NCBI GenBank assembly: GCA_048173955.1
Contig: DBEYOB010000020.1
Span: forward strand, 1-48,129
Reading direction: 5' to 3'
DNA from: CAZUFB01 sp048173955
Lineage (GTDB): Bacteria > Actinomycetota > Coriobacteriia > Coriobacteriales > UMGS124
Length of the DNA: 48,129 bases
The notes beneath the pieces are model-generated. The model ran no database searches and was not told the origin of the DNA. It saw only the letters and a program-made list of their open reading frames with translations. Both the position numbers and the translations under genes were made by a program. Below are positions 39,958 to 47,649 of the stretch, one piece after another; the first letter of the stretch is position 1, and every line of letters begins with the position of its first letter.

Positions 39958-42495
39958 TTATGCCTTTTCGACTTCGACGAGGTTGTCATAGGGCGCATAG
40001 TTCGTCTCCATGACGGCTTCTTGCCCCGGGTTGATTTCCATGTGGAGCAGTGTGCTGTAATGCTCGCCGCCCGGGAAGTCCTCGGGCCACCAACCTTGCC
40101 GCTGGTTGAGACACCCGGGCTTGATTTCCGGCGTCACAAGAGCCTTAACGTGATATTCCCCTCGGTCGTTATACACGCGGACGACATCGCCGGTCGCGAT
40201 ACCGCGTGCAGCCGCGTCATCGGGCGCCATTTCAAGCCAAGGTTCGGGGGCGACCTCGCGAATCCACGGCAGGCGCACGTGCTGCGAATGCGTCGTATAC
40301 ACCGTCCGGCAGTTCATAAATGTCAGAGGATAGCGCGAGGCTTTCTCGTTGCGGTTGCCCTCGAGCGGTTCATAATAGCAGGCAAGCTGCTCTCCCACGT
40401 CGACAAGGGAATCGACGTAGAGCTCAATTTTTCCACTCGGCGTCGCAAACCGCATGCTTTCAAAAGCAACATAATCTTCCTTGAAGTTGGCACGCGCCAC
40501 GCCCTTTTCGAGCAGTTCGTCAAAGTCCATCGTCTGGAACTCGGGGCTCACGTTCTCGCCGATGATATGCTTGCGAGCGAACTCCACACAGTCGAGCTTC
40601 CACTCGGTCTCTTCGAGGATCCCGAACTTGTCCGCAAGCGCCTGGCCAATTTCGTAGTCGGTCTTAACCTCCCACATCGGTTTGATGGCCTGCTTGCGTG
40701 CTTGGAGGTACATGTTCGACCATGCGGGAACGATTTCAAACGGCTCCTCGTAATACGTTGTCACCGGAAGCACAAGGTCGGCGTACATCGCACCGGGCGT
40801 CATAATCTGTTCCGAAACGACAATGAGATCGAGTTGCGGAAGCGCCTCGTTGACAACGCGGTTCCAATCGGGTCCCTGGGTGCCCCATCCGTAGTTCTGC
40901 GTCCAGAGCATCTTGACAGGATAGGGCTGCTGACTTGCGACAATGTCAATCCATTGGGTTCCGGGAAGCGTTGAGCACGTGTGCCCTTCGCGCGGATGGG
41001 TTGTAGAGGCTGACAGAGAGAACAGCATGCGCATCAGCGTACCGCCAGCCCAGTTGATATTAGCGTGAGGTTTGCCGATGTTGCCAGTTATGGCCGCCAT
41101 TTGGATAAGGGCACGTGTAGGAAGATGTCCGTTCCAATAACGGTTGGTTCCCTGGCTTACGCGCAGGCTGCACGGGGCATCAAGCGTGTAGATGTCGGCA
41201 AGCTTGACGATGTCGGCAGCGGGAACCTCGCACACCTCGCTGGCCGCTTCCGGAGTCCATGGAGCCAGAGAGTCTACCAACAGCTGGAACGCCGGCTTTA
41301 CCGTCATCTGCGCGCCGTCGACTTCAATCTGATGTTCGCCATACAGTGCCGCGCCCTGAGGAACCGCACATTCCTGGGGAACCTCGCCATGGACTTCGAC
41401 AGACGGGTATACGGGCTTGGTCTCTTCGGGCAGAGGGGCCACCGGAGCGGGAACTCCCGCCTCCTCGTCCCAAACCAGATAGTCCGAACCGTTCATGGCA
41501 AACTTGCCGGTGGCAACATCGACGAGGAACGAGGCGTTCGTGTACGTCCTGATGTAGCCTTCGTCGATGCGTCCCTGTTCCACGATGTAGTTCATCATAC
41601 CGAGGACAAGCGCGGCATCGGTTCCCGGGCGAATCGGCACCCACCAGTCCGCCTTTGCCGCCGTACGAGAGAAACGCGGGTCGACAACGACCAGCTTTGC
41701 ACCGGCCTCTTGCGCGTCAAAGATGAAATGCATCTCCTGCATGTTCGTTTCGGCATAGTTGCACCCGAACATCAGGATGCTCTTGCTGCCCAGCAAATCC
41801 TCCCAGGTGTTGGAGTCCTGCTGCACGCCCAGGGTCGGAATAAAGCCGAGGTTCACGCCGAAATCGCCCATGATGCCGAAGTTGGTGAGCTGCGTGCCAT
41901 CGTACGTGTTGGCGAGCATGCCATTCACCGTCTGGGGAATCACACCGTAGTTTCCCGTCATGCCGATAAAGGCGTTCGAGGCGGGCCCGTACGTATCGAT
42001 ATTGTGCTGCATGGTATCGCGGATAAGCTCGAGCGCTTCGTCCCAGCTTATGCGTTCAAACTCGCCACTGCCGCGCTCGCCAACCCTCTTCATGGGATAT
42101 TTGACCCGATCGGGGGAGTAGACGCGCTGCATGGCGTTGGAAATACCCCTCAAGCAGATGCGATGGTATGAATTATCCGGAAATTCACCCGGCTCGACTT
42201 TTACCAACACGTCGTCTTTAACATATGCATTGATGGCGCAGCTGCCCACACAGTTCGGGGCGCACACAGTCCGCACGATGGAATCGTATTCCGGTTGGCC
42301 ATCAATAAACTCGGGCCTGCTGGAAAGATCTGGTGCTAAATCCCCTTCCTGCTCGACCTGCCCCTCGTCCGCGCTGGCAATCGGAGTCAACACCGAGGGT
42401 ATCGCCGAAGCCGCCGCCACACCTGCGGACAGTTTGAGAAAACGCCGACGAGTAAGCGCTGAGTCGTTCCCCGATATCGTTGCCCGACCGTTCAC
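39958..42495 (-). CDS. Tat-exported molybdopterin oxidoreductase catalytic subunit (DMSO reductase superfamily)
   Basis: This 845-aa catalytic subunit begins with a twin-arginine signal (TRRRFLKLSA). The N-terminal [4Fe-4S] site is CAPNCVGSC, with the fourth cysteine in HRICLRG. Family landmarks follow: SWDEALELI, FGCNYAETN, VVVDPRFSRTAAKADWWVPIRPGTDAAL, and the C-terminal molydop_binding domain with ATGDVVRVYNDRGEY. The expected metal-ligand region is GMTGNYGVIPQ, but I cannot assign the ligand residue with confidence. The start is GTG at 42495 with GGGAG 5 nt upstream. The substrate is unknown; such enzymes in Eggerthellaceae act on sulfoxides, N-oxides or catechols. It forms an operon with the FeS subunit and torD. 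Confidence 0.94.
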   Translation of the reverse strand: MNGRATISGNDSALTRRRFLKLSAGVAAASAIPSVLTPIASADEGQVEQEGDLAPDLSSRPEFIDGQPEYDSIVRTVCAPNCVGSCAINAYVKDDVLVKVEPGEFPDNSYHRICLRGISNAMQRVYSPDRVKYPMKRVGERGSGEFERISWDEALELIRDTMQHNIDTYGPASNAFIGMTGNYGVIPQTVNGMLANTYDGTQLTNFGIMGDFGVNLGFIPTLGVQQDSNTWEDLLGSKSILMFGCNYAETNMQEMHFIFDAQEAGAKLVVVDPRFSRTAAKADWWVPIRPGTDAALVLGMMNYIVEQGRIDEGYIRTYTNASFLVDVATGKFAMNGSDYLVWDEEAGVPAPVAPLPEETKPVYPSVEVHGEVPQECAVPQGAALYGEHQIEVDGAQMTVKPAFQLLVDSLAPWTPEAASEVCEVPAADIVKLADIYTLDAPCSLRVSQGTNRYWNGHLPTRALIQMAAITGNIGKPHANINWAGGTLMRMLFSLSASTTHPREGHTCSTLPGTQWIDIVASQQPYPVKMLWTQNYGWGTQGPDWNRVVNEALPQLDLIVVSEQIMTPGAMYADLVLPVTTYYEEPFEIVPAWSNMYLQARKQAIKPMWEVKTDYEIGQALADKFGILEETEWKLDCVEFARKHIIGENVSPEFQTMDFDELLEKGVARANFKEDYVAFESMRFATPSGKIELYVDSLVDVGEQLACYYEPLEGNRNEKASRYPLTFMNCRTVYTTHSQHVRLPWIREVAPEPWLEMAPDDAAARGIATGDVVRVYNDRGEYHVKALVTPEIKPGCLNQRQGWWPEDFPGGEHYSTLLHMEINPGQEAVMETNYAPYDNLVEVEKA

Positions 42496-42660
42496 AAGGT
42501 CTCCCTCCTCCTATCCGACCGACAAAAGGGCGGCGGGTCTGGAATCTGCAGCTTCCCCAACGAGCTAGCCGCCAACCCTGTTCATAGACAAGAATAGGTT
42601 GCCGGAACACCATATGGACAAGCTTGCGGAAATTGGGCAAACCTGGAACGTGTAGTCGAA

Positions 42661-43899
42661 TCACCCAAGATTGGAACTGATGGAATTTCGCGCAACCGGC
42701 GCATGCGGCATAAGTTCCCGTTCGAGTCGCTCCAACACATCGACAGCTTCGACAGCGGAATAGATCCCCTCTCTCCGCAGTCCTTCACCAGACGAGACTA
42801 TGCCGGCACTTTCCAGCTTGAGCAGCGCATCGTTGACAGCCGACACGCTTTTTCCGATAAGGTTGGCCGCCTGGCGAACCGTAAGAACAGGATGCCCCAC
42901 CAACAGGTTAATAAGAGCTTCTAACGCCGACCCTTTATTTGGCCTGCCAAATCTCTCAATCCATGAGTCCCGCAGCTCAAGAATCGCATTGAGAAAAATG
43001 TCGGCAACACGCACAGATACCTCGGCAGAATACGCACAGAAATCCGTCCATCTGTCTACCGCTTTTATAAGCTCCTCTTGTCCGAATGACGAGCTAAACC
43101 TATAAGGCAACAATAGATGAGCATGCGCCTTTGTATCAATCGCAGGTTCAAGGCCTATCGGAGCAATCAAGTGCCGCATGAGCCCCCTTCGGTGAATTAC
43201 GGCATGCGAGAGAAGGCGCCCACTCTTATCGAGACCCGATTTGAACGGCTTGATGCTTTCGAATTGAAAATGCGCCACCGCAGTCTGCGTTATGGGGGAA
43301 TACAGATCTTGATTGATGAAGTTGCATAAGTCGTCTAGCAACAGGGCGATTTCATGTGGACACGGCGGGATATAGGGGCATTGATCCGAAATGTCCTCGA
43401 GATAAAAGGGCTTATTGCGCGGGCGAATACCGGATCGTGCCGCTGTTTTCCCGCAACGCGACAGCGAATGAATATCGATCAGGGTCTGGGGGGTCACGGC
43501 GGATTCCCATCCCTCGGTGCGGTATATCCGCTCTGCCGCGACCTCGAAATGCAAGACATCAAACGTCGTCAACCGTTCTTCTTCATTGGAAAAGTCGAAC
43601 AAATCGAGCCTGTGGAGGCGATGCAGTTCGTCATCCTCTCCGAAATCGAGAAGCGACTCAGCCTTAAGAATGCTGCATAGCTCCGGACGCTTCCCCTCAA
43701 TCCGAACAGACGATATGGCTTCAAGCCTCGTGAGAATACGATGCAGAGCCATTCGGACGTCGCAGTTCTGCGCGCGGTCTTCAAGGCGTACAAGCATCCG
43801 TTCAGCTCGAGAGACAGTTGCCTGGGTCTGCGGGGTGAATAAAAATTGCCTGCCCGAAAGCACGGCAGGCGTATATACCGACCGAGACAGAACAGCCAT
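42661..43899 (-). CDS. Fic-fold protein with degenerate catalytic motif and C-terminal winged helix
   Basis: This 412-aa protein has Fic-family organisation: an N-terminal helix with the inhibitory motif SVRIEG (Ser64-Glu68-Gly69), a Fic core (about 110-290), and a C-terminal winged helix (about 330-390, LTVRQAANLIGKSVSAVNDALLKLESAGIV in part). The catalytic HPFxDGNGR motif is altered: the segment at 214-228 reads ESIKPFKSGLDKSGR, so the catalytic His is Lys217, the Asp is Ser and the Asn is lost with a short insertion. AMPylation is therefore unlikely. The surviving helix-turn-helix points to a transcriptional role. GAGG precedes the ATG by 9 nt. It ends 166 nt before the molybdoenzyme operon on the same strand and may regulate it. 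Confidence 0.85.
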   Translation of the reverse strand: MAVLSRSVYTPAVLSGRQFLFTPQTQATVSRAERMLVRLEDRAQNCDVRMALHRILTRLEAISSVRIEGKRPELCSILKAESLLDFGEDDELHRLHRLDLFDFSNEEERLTTFDVLHFEVAAERIYRTEGWESAVTPQTLIDIHSLSRCGKTAARSGIRPRNKPFYLEDISDQCPYIPPCPHEIALLLDDLCNFINQDLYSPITQTAVAHFQFESIKPFKSGLDKSGRLLSHAVIHRRGLMRHLIAPIGLEPAIDTKAHAHLLLPYRFSSSFGQEELIKAVDRWTDFCAYSAEVSVRVADIFLNAILELRDSWIERFGRPNKGSALEALINLLVGHPVLTVRQAANLIGKSVSAVNDALLKLESAGIVSSGEGLRREGIYSAVEAVDVLERLERELMPHAPVARNSISSNLG

Positions 43900-44057
43900 C
43901 CCTGTTCACCTCTCCTGATGCAAATGCTCCCCTGCCCTCTGTAAACCATCATACGCTTTCGACGATTACGCGTCATCTTATCTACCCACCCAGCAGTGTA
44001 GTAGCCAAAGGGCTTCGAGGTTGGCGGCGAGCATCATCTTCTGACGGACCCAGATTA

Positions 44058-44080
44058 ACCTTGTAAAGGTCACTATGACC
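44058..44080. promoter_or_regulatory. two overlapping 13-bp palindromes upstream of the Fic-like gene and tRNA-Lys
   Basis: ACCTTgtaAAGGT (44058-44070) and GGTCActaTGACC (44068-44080) overlap by 3 nt and share the same 5-3-5 layout. They lie in the 285-nt gap between divergent units and may be a regulator site. Nothing else in 43900-44135 could be recognised. Confidence 0.35.
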
Positions 44081-44135
44081 CCACGAGTACCCAGAAAGAA
44101 AAGGACGTTATTTAGTGAAAGCAGCCGATCGTCAA

Positions 44136-44164
44136 TCGACACGGTATCTGCGATGGGATAAAAT
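44136..44164 (+). promoter_or_regulatory. promoter of tRNA-Lys
   Basis: TCGACA (44136-44141) and TAAAAT (44159-44164) are 17 nt apart, close to the sigma-70 consensus, and lie just before the tRNA. Confidence 0.75.
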
Positions 44165-44184
44165 GCGGTTTTGCATCATGCGAT

Positions 44185-44260
44185 GGGTCGTTAGCTCAGT
44201 TGGTAGAGCAGGGGACTTTTAATCCCAAGGTCGCGGGTTCGACCCCCGCACGACCCACCA
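44185..44260 (+). tRNA. tRNA-Lys (anticodon TTT)
   Basis: The acceptor stem GGGTCGT / ACGACCC is perfect and CCA is encoded at 44258-44260. The anticodon arm GGGGA CTTTTAA TCCC gives anticodon TTT, and the T arm has GGTTCGACCCC. D-arm nucleotides AGCTCAGTTGGTAGAGC are canonical. Confidence 0.97.
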
Positions 44261-44323
44261 TTGAAATTCCTGTTCAGTCATGCAGTCAAATTTGCCGCAT
44301 ATGCATGATTTCCCGCTCATCCG

Positions 44324-44389
44324 AAAACTTACGCGAAACCCTGACACGGTTTTGCCGGAAAAAGCGTGCCAAGGTTTCGCGTAAGTTTT
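44324..44389. terminator. long hairpin after tRNA-Lys
   Basis: A perfect 17-bp outer stem (AAAACTTACGCGAAACC / GGTTTCGCGTAAGTTTT) continues inward with partial pairing (CTGACACGG against CGTGCCAAG). A- and T-tracts lie at the ends, so it could terminate transcription in both directions. It is 63 nt past the tRNA. Confidence 0.7.
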
Positions 44390-44514
44390 TCGACGCACGC
44401 ACGAACGCCGTTTTTGGTCAGTCCGCCGGGCCCAGACGCCCATTAGTCTAACGGACTGCTTCTGACTCCCGACGGGACGCGAGCGACGGAGCCCCATGCT
44501 GAGCATACCTCCAT

Positions 44515-46125
44515 TTATTCCGTCCCCCCGTCGGGCGCCATCGGGTCGAAGGTGTAGGGGTCGTAGTAGACGGTCTCCGTCGCCTCGCCGGGGAGCTGGG
44601 CGCCCTCGGGGCGCACCGCATGGCCCGAGACGACCCACTCGGGGAACGTCCCGCAGGCCGCCAGCAGCTCGTTCATCGTCACGAGCTCGTAGCCGTACGA
44701 CCGGTAGGCCTCGATGAGCCCGGGCAGGGCGGCCACGTCGCGGTCGCGGTTGCCGCCCGAGTCGTGCATGAGGACGATCGCGCCGTTGTAGCTGTCGGCG
44801 GTGAGGCCCACCGTGCAGTTGGCTATGATCTGCTGCGCCCCGTCCTCGACGCCCGAGCCGTTCGTGGCGACGCGCCAGTCCTCCGAGTCGACGCCCCAGT
44901 AGGCCGAGTAGGCGATGTCGCCGCCCGCCTTGAGGTACTCCAGGAACGTGCTCCCGTAGAAGTTGCCGTAGGGCGGGCGCATGACGTTGGTGGGCACGCC
45001 CGTGGCCTCGGAGACCGCGGCAAAGGCGCGGTCGAGGTCATCCCTCACCCCCTCGGCCGACTGCTTGACCAGGTCGAGGTGGCCGTAGGTGTGGCTCGCC
45101 ACCTGGTGGCCCTCCTCGGCGCAGCGCCTGGAGAGCGCAGCGTACTCGGGGCCGGCCTCGACCGCCGAGCCCAGGTTGAAGAAGGTCGCCTTGGCGCCGT
45201 GCTGGGCGAGGATGTCGAGGTACTGCGGGGTGTAGTCGGGGTCGGGGCCGTCGTCGAAGGTGAGCGCGACGAGCCGCCGGCCGTCCGAGGGGCTGATGTG
45301 CTCGGCGCAGGCAATGACGAAGTCCTGCGGCTCCCGGGTGACGCCGCGGTCGTAGGTGCGGCCCGACACCGCGCCCGTCTCGACCGTCGAGACGCCGGGC
45401 AGGCCCCATTGCGCCACGTAGCCCACCTTCACCAGGAAGCTGCCGTCCTGGGGGATGTACGCCTTGAAGGGGATCTCGGTGTTCTGCTGCACGACCTCCT
45501 CGGTCACGTCGGCGCCGTCGGCGAACTCGAGCACGTCGCCGTCGGAGAGCCTGTAGGTCGCGGGGTCGACCTGCCCGCCGTTGACGGTGAGGGTGTAGGG
45601 GTCGCCCCCGCCCGCCTCGAGGACCTCGACGTCGCCGTTCTCGTCGGGGATGGAGACCAGGTCGCCCGCCGAGGGGGCGGCGTAGCCGCGCTTGACGAGG
45701 TCGGCCGCGGTCGAGCCGCGGGGCGCCTCGCGCGGGGAGCCGTTGACGGTGCAGGCGACGGCGCGATGGGTCAGCCACATCCCCCCGACAACGCCCAGTG
45801 CCGCAACGACCGCGACCCCTCCCGCCGCGGCGATGAAGGCGCGCCTATTCATGCGGGGACCTCCACCTCGACCGCCCCTGCCTCCCCCGCTATACGGGCT
45901 CGTGGCACCCCCGCGAAAACCGGCATCGCCGTAGGGGCCGCTGCCATGGTGGAGGTCGGCGCCACGGCCGTAGGGGCTGGCGCTGCGTTGGGCGGCGTCA
46001 AACCGGGATGTGCTGCGGTCACCTTGCGAACGATTATAGGCGCGACCGTATGGGGTGCCGTATGGATCGCCTTGCGAACGACCGTACAAGCCGCCCGAAG
46101 AATCGCGCTCCCGCCGTTCGACCAT
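44515..46125 (-). CDS. membrane-anchored polysaccharide deacetylase
   Basis: This 536-aa protein has a Tyr/Gly/Arg/Ser-rich N-terminal tail (1-90), one hydrophobic helix (about 97-118), an extracellular region of about 150 residues and a NodB-homology domain. Catalytic motifs are ALTFDDGPD, the zinc pair in SHTYGHLDL, RPPYGN and the late IVLMHDSGG. It probably deacetylates cell-wall or surface glycans. AAAGGGG lies 6 nt before the ATG at 46125. A second ATG at 45852 (MNRRAFIAAAGG) also has GGAGGT 6 nt upstream and would give a 445-aa form with a twin-arginine-like signal, so the start is ambiguous. The tail resembles that of the sortase in this window. Confidence 0.9.
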   Translation of the reverse strand: MVERRERDSSGGLYGRSQGDPYGTPYGRAYNRSQGDRSTSRFDAAQRSASPYGRGADLHHGSGPYGDAGFRGGATSPYSGGGRGGRGGGPRMNRRAFIAAAGGVAVVAALGVVGGMWLTHRAVACTVNGSPREAPRGSTAADLVKRGYAAPSAGDLVSIPDENGDVEVLEAGGGDPYTLTVNGGQVDPATYRLSDGDVLEFADGADVTEEVVQQNTEIPFKAYIPQDGSFLVKVGYVAQWGLPGVSTVETGAVSGRTYDRGVTREPQDFVIACAEHISPSDGRRLVALTFDDGPDPDYTPQYLDILAQHGAKATFFNLGSAVEAGPEYAALSRRCAEEGHQVASHTYGHLDLVKQSAEGVRDDLDRAFAAVSEATGVPTNVMRPPYGNFYGSTFLEYLKAGGDIAYSAYWGVDSEDWRVATNGSGVEDGAQQIIANCTVGLTADSYNGAIVLMHDSGGNRDRDVAALPGLIEAYRSYGYELVTMNELLAACGTFPEWVVSGHAVRPEGAQLPGEATETVYYDPYTFDPMAPDGGTE

Positions 46126-46170
46126 GCCGCACCCCTTTAATTAGCCTTATGGCATCCGACATTCGCCAAC

Positions 46171-46199
46171 CAGTGTATCAAGGGTACTACATTTGTCAA
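46171..46199 (-). promoter_or_regulatory. possible promoter of the deacetylase gene
   Basis: On the minus strand TTGACA (46194-46199) is a perfect -35 element, but the hexamer at 17 nt (ACACTG) is a poor -10; GATACA lies at a shorter spacing. The 102-nt gap to the TrkA gene makes a promoter here likely. Confidence 0.4.
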
Positions 46200-46227
46200 A
46201 TACAATCGAACTTGCAGGGATTTACAC

Positions 46228-46899
46228 CTACAGGTCGAGCAGGGTGCGCCGCGCCTCGTCCTCATACTCGCTGCGCGTGCAGAACAGCACGGTGTCGCCG
46301 GGCATGAGCACGGTGCGGCCGTTGACGGTGTCGAACTCGTCACCGCGGGCAAGCGCCACGAGCACGGTCGACGGGGGCAGGTCGAGGTCACTCACCAGGC
46401 GCCCGCCGTCGGCGCGCAGCGTCGCGGAGTTGGGTATCTCGACCTCGAGCATCGAGAACTCGCCGTGCTTGAGCGACAGGACCGCGCGCGAGGTGGTAGA
46501 GACAATCTCCTGCTCGATGGTGCGGGCGACCACGACGGTGGAGCTCACCACCTGGATGCCCAAGCTCGCGAAGATGCGCTCGTTGCGCGGGTCGTTGACG
46601 CGCGCAACGGTGCGGGGCACGTCGAACAGGGTCGTCGAGATCTCGCAGGCGGCGAGGTTGGTGTCGTCCTGACCGGTGAGCGCGCACAGGAAGTCGGCGT
46701 CCTCGATGCCGGCCTCGCGCAGCGACCCGGCGTCGCAGCAGTCGCCCTTCACGACCAGCAAGCGCCCCTTGAGGACGCGGGCAAGCTGGTTCGAGCGCTC
46801 CTCGCTGCGCTCGATGATGGCGACCTCGTGCCCCGAAGAGAGGAGCGTGCGCGCGACGATCTCCCCCACCTTGCCGCCGCCGCCGAGAACGAAGTACAT
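46228..46899 (-). CDS. TrkA-type potassium-channel regulatory subunit (second of pair)
   Basis: This 223-aa cytoplasmic protein has an RCK (TrkA_N) Rossmann domain opening with YFVLGGGGKVGEIVART and the acidic IIERSEERS that binds the adenine nucleotide ribose. A TrkA_C domain follows (about 140-220, TVNGRTVLMPGDTVLFCTR). Such subunits gate TrkH or KtrB potassium channels in response to nucleotides. Its ATG is immediately adjacent to the stop of the first TrkA gene, so the two are translationally coupled. No channel gene lies in the window. Confidence 0.93.
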   Translation of the reverse strand: MYFVLGGGGKVGEIVARTLLSSGHEVAIIERSEERSNQLARVLKGRLLVVKGDCCDAGSLREAGIEDADFLCALTGQDDTNLAACEISTTLFDVPRTVARVNDPRNERIFASLGIQVVSSTVVVARTIEQEIVSTTSRAVLSLKHGEFSMLEVEIPNSATLRADGGRLVSDLDLPPSTVLVALARGDEFDTVNGRTVLMPGDTVLFCTRSEYEDEARRTLLDL

Positions 46900-47565
46900 C
46901 TACGACACCCTGCCCTTCACGTCCTGCCCCTTCATGTACGGCTCGAGTGCCCCGAGGGCGTTTTCGCGCGCGACGACGAGCACGGTGTCGCCGTCGTGCA
47001 AAAACATACCGGGCGTCGCCATGAACGCCTCGCCGTCGTGCTCGAACAACGACACGTCGATCTCGCCCAGCGCCTCGAGGTCGCGGACGTGGATCACGCC
47101 CCCTTGGAGCTCGAGGGTGAAGGTGAGCACCTCGTAGTCGCCAAACATGTCCATGTGGTGGGCGCGCCGGGCGCGGATCTTCGCCGAAATACTCTCGGCG
47201 ACCAGCTCCGTGTCGCACACGTAGTCCAGACCGAGCAGCTGGTAGAGCTCGAGGCGCTTGGGGTTGATGAGGCGCGTGACGACGTGGGGAACGTCGTGCA
47301 GGCGGCGGGCGACCTCCGACGCCATGAGGTTGGCGTCGTCCGAGCTGGTGACCGCCGCAAAGGCGTCGCACACGTCGATGCCCGCCTCGAGGAGCACGGA
47401 CTCGTCGAAGCCCTGCCCGACCACGGTGCGGCCCTGGAACTCGCCTCCCAGATGGGCGAAGGCGACCGGGTTGACGTCGACGACCGCCACCTCGTTGTCG
47501 GGGGTGTCGAGCACCTTGGCCAGGCTCGCCCCCACCCGTCCGCAACCAACGATTACGATGTTCAC
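46900..47565 (-). CDS. TrkA-type potassium-channel regulatory subunit (first of pair)
   Basis: This 221-aa protein has the RCK domain with MNIVIVGCGRVGASLAKVL and VAVVDVNPVAF, then a TrkA_C domain (about 140-215, MFLHDGDTVLVVAREN). It is similar in layout to the next gene but clearly diverged, suggesting a heteromeric gating ring. The start is GTG at 47565, with AAGGG 7 nt upstream. It follows the M28 peptidase gene after 84 nt. Confidence 0.93.
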   Translation of the reverse strand: MNIVIVGCGRVGASLAKVLDTPDNEVAVVDVNPVAFAHLGGEFQGRTVVGQGFDESVLLEAGIDVCDAFAAVTSSDDANLMASEVARRLHDVPHVVTRLINPKRLELYQLLGLDYVCDTELVAESISAKIRARRAHHMDMFGDYEVLTFTLELQGGVIHVRDLEALGEIDVSLFEHDGEAFMATPGMFLHDGDTVLVVARENALGALEPYMKGQDVKGRVS

Positions 47566-47649
47566 GCCTCCACCCTTCCGATATGCCTGCGCCCCACCGC
47601 GACGTGCTCGGCAGGGCGCAGGATTGCTCGCATGGCGACCGTGCGGACC

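Noticed and set aside
44437..44480. tRNA-like fragment (ATTAGTCTAACGGA) after tRNA-Lys
   Set aside because: No acceptor stem, T arm or complete anticodon arm can be formed; similarity is limited to a D-arm-like string.
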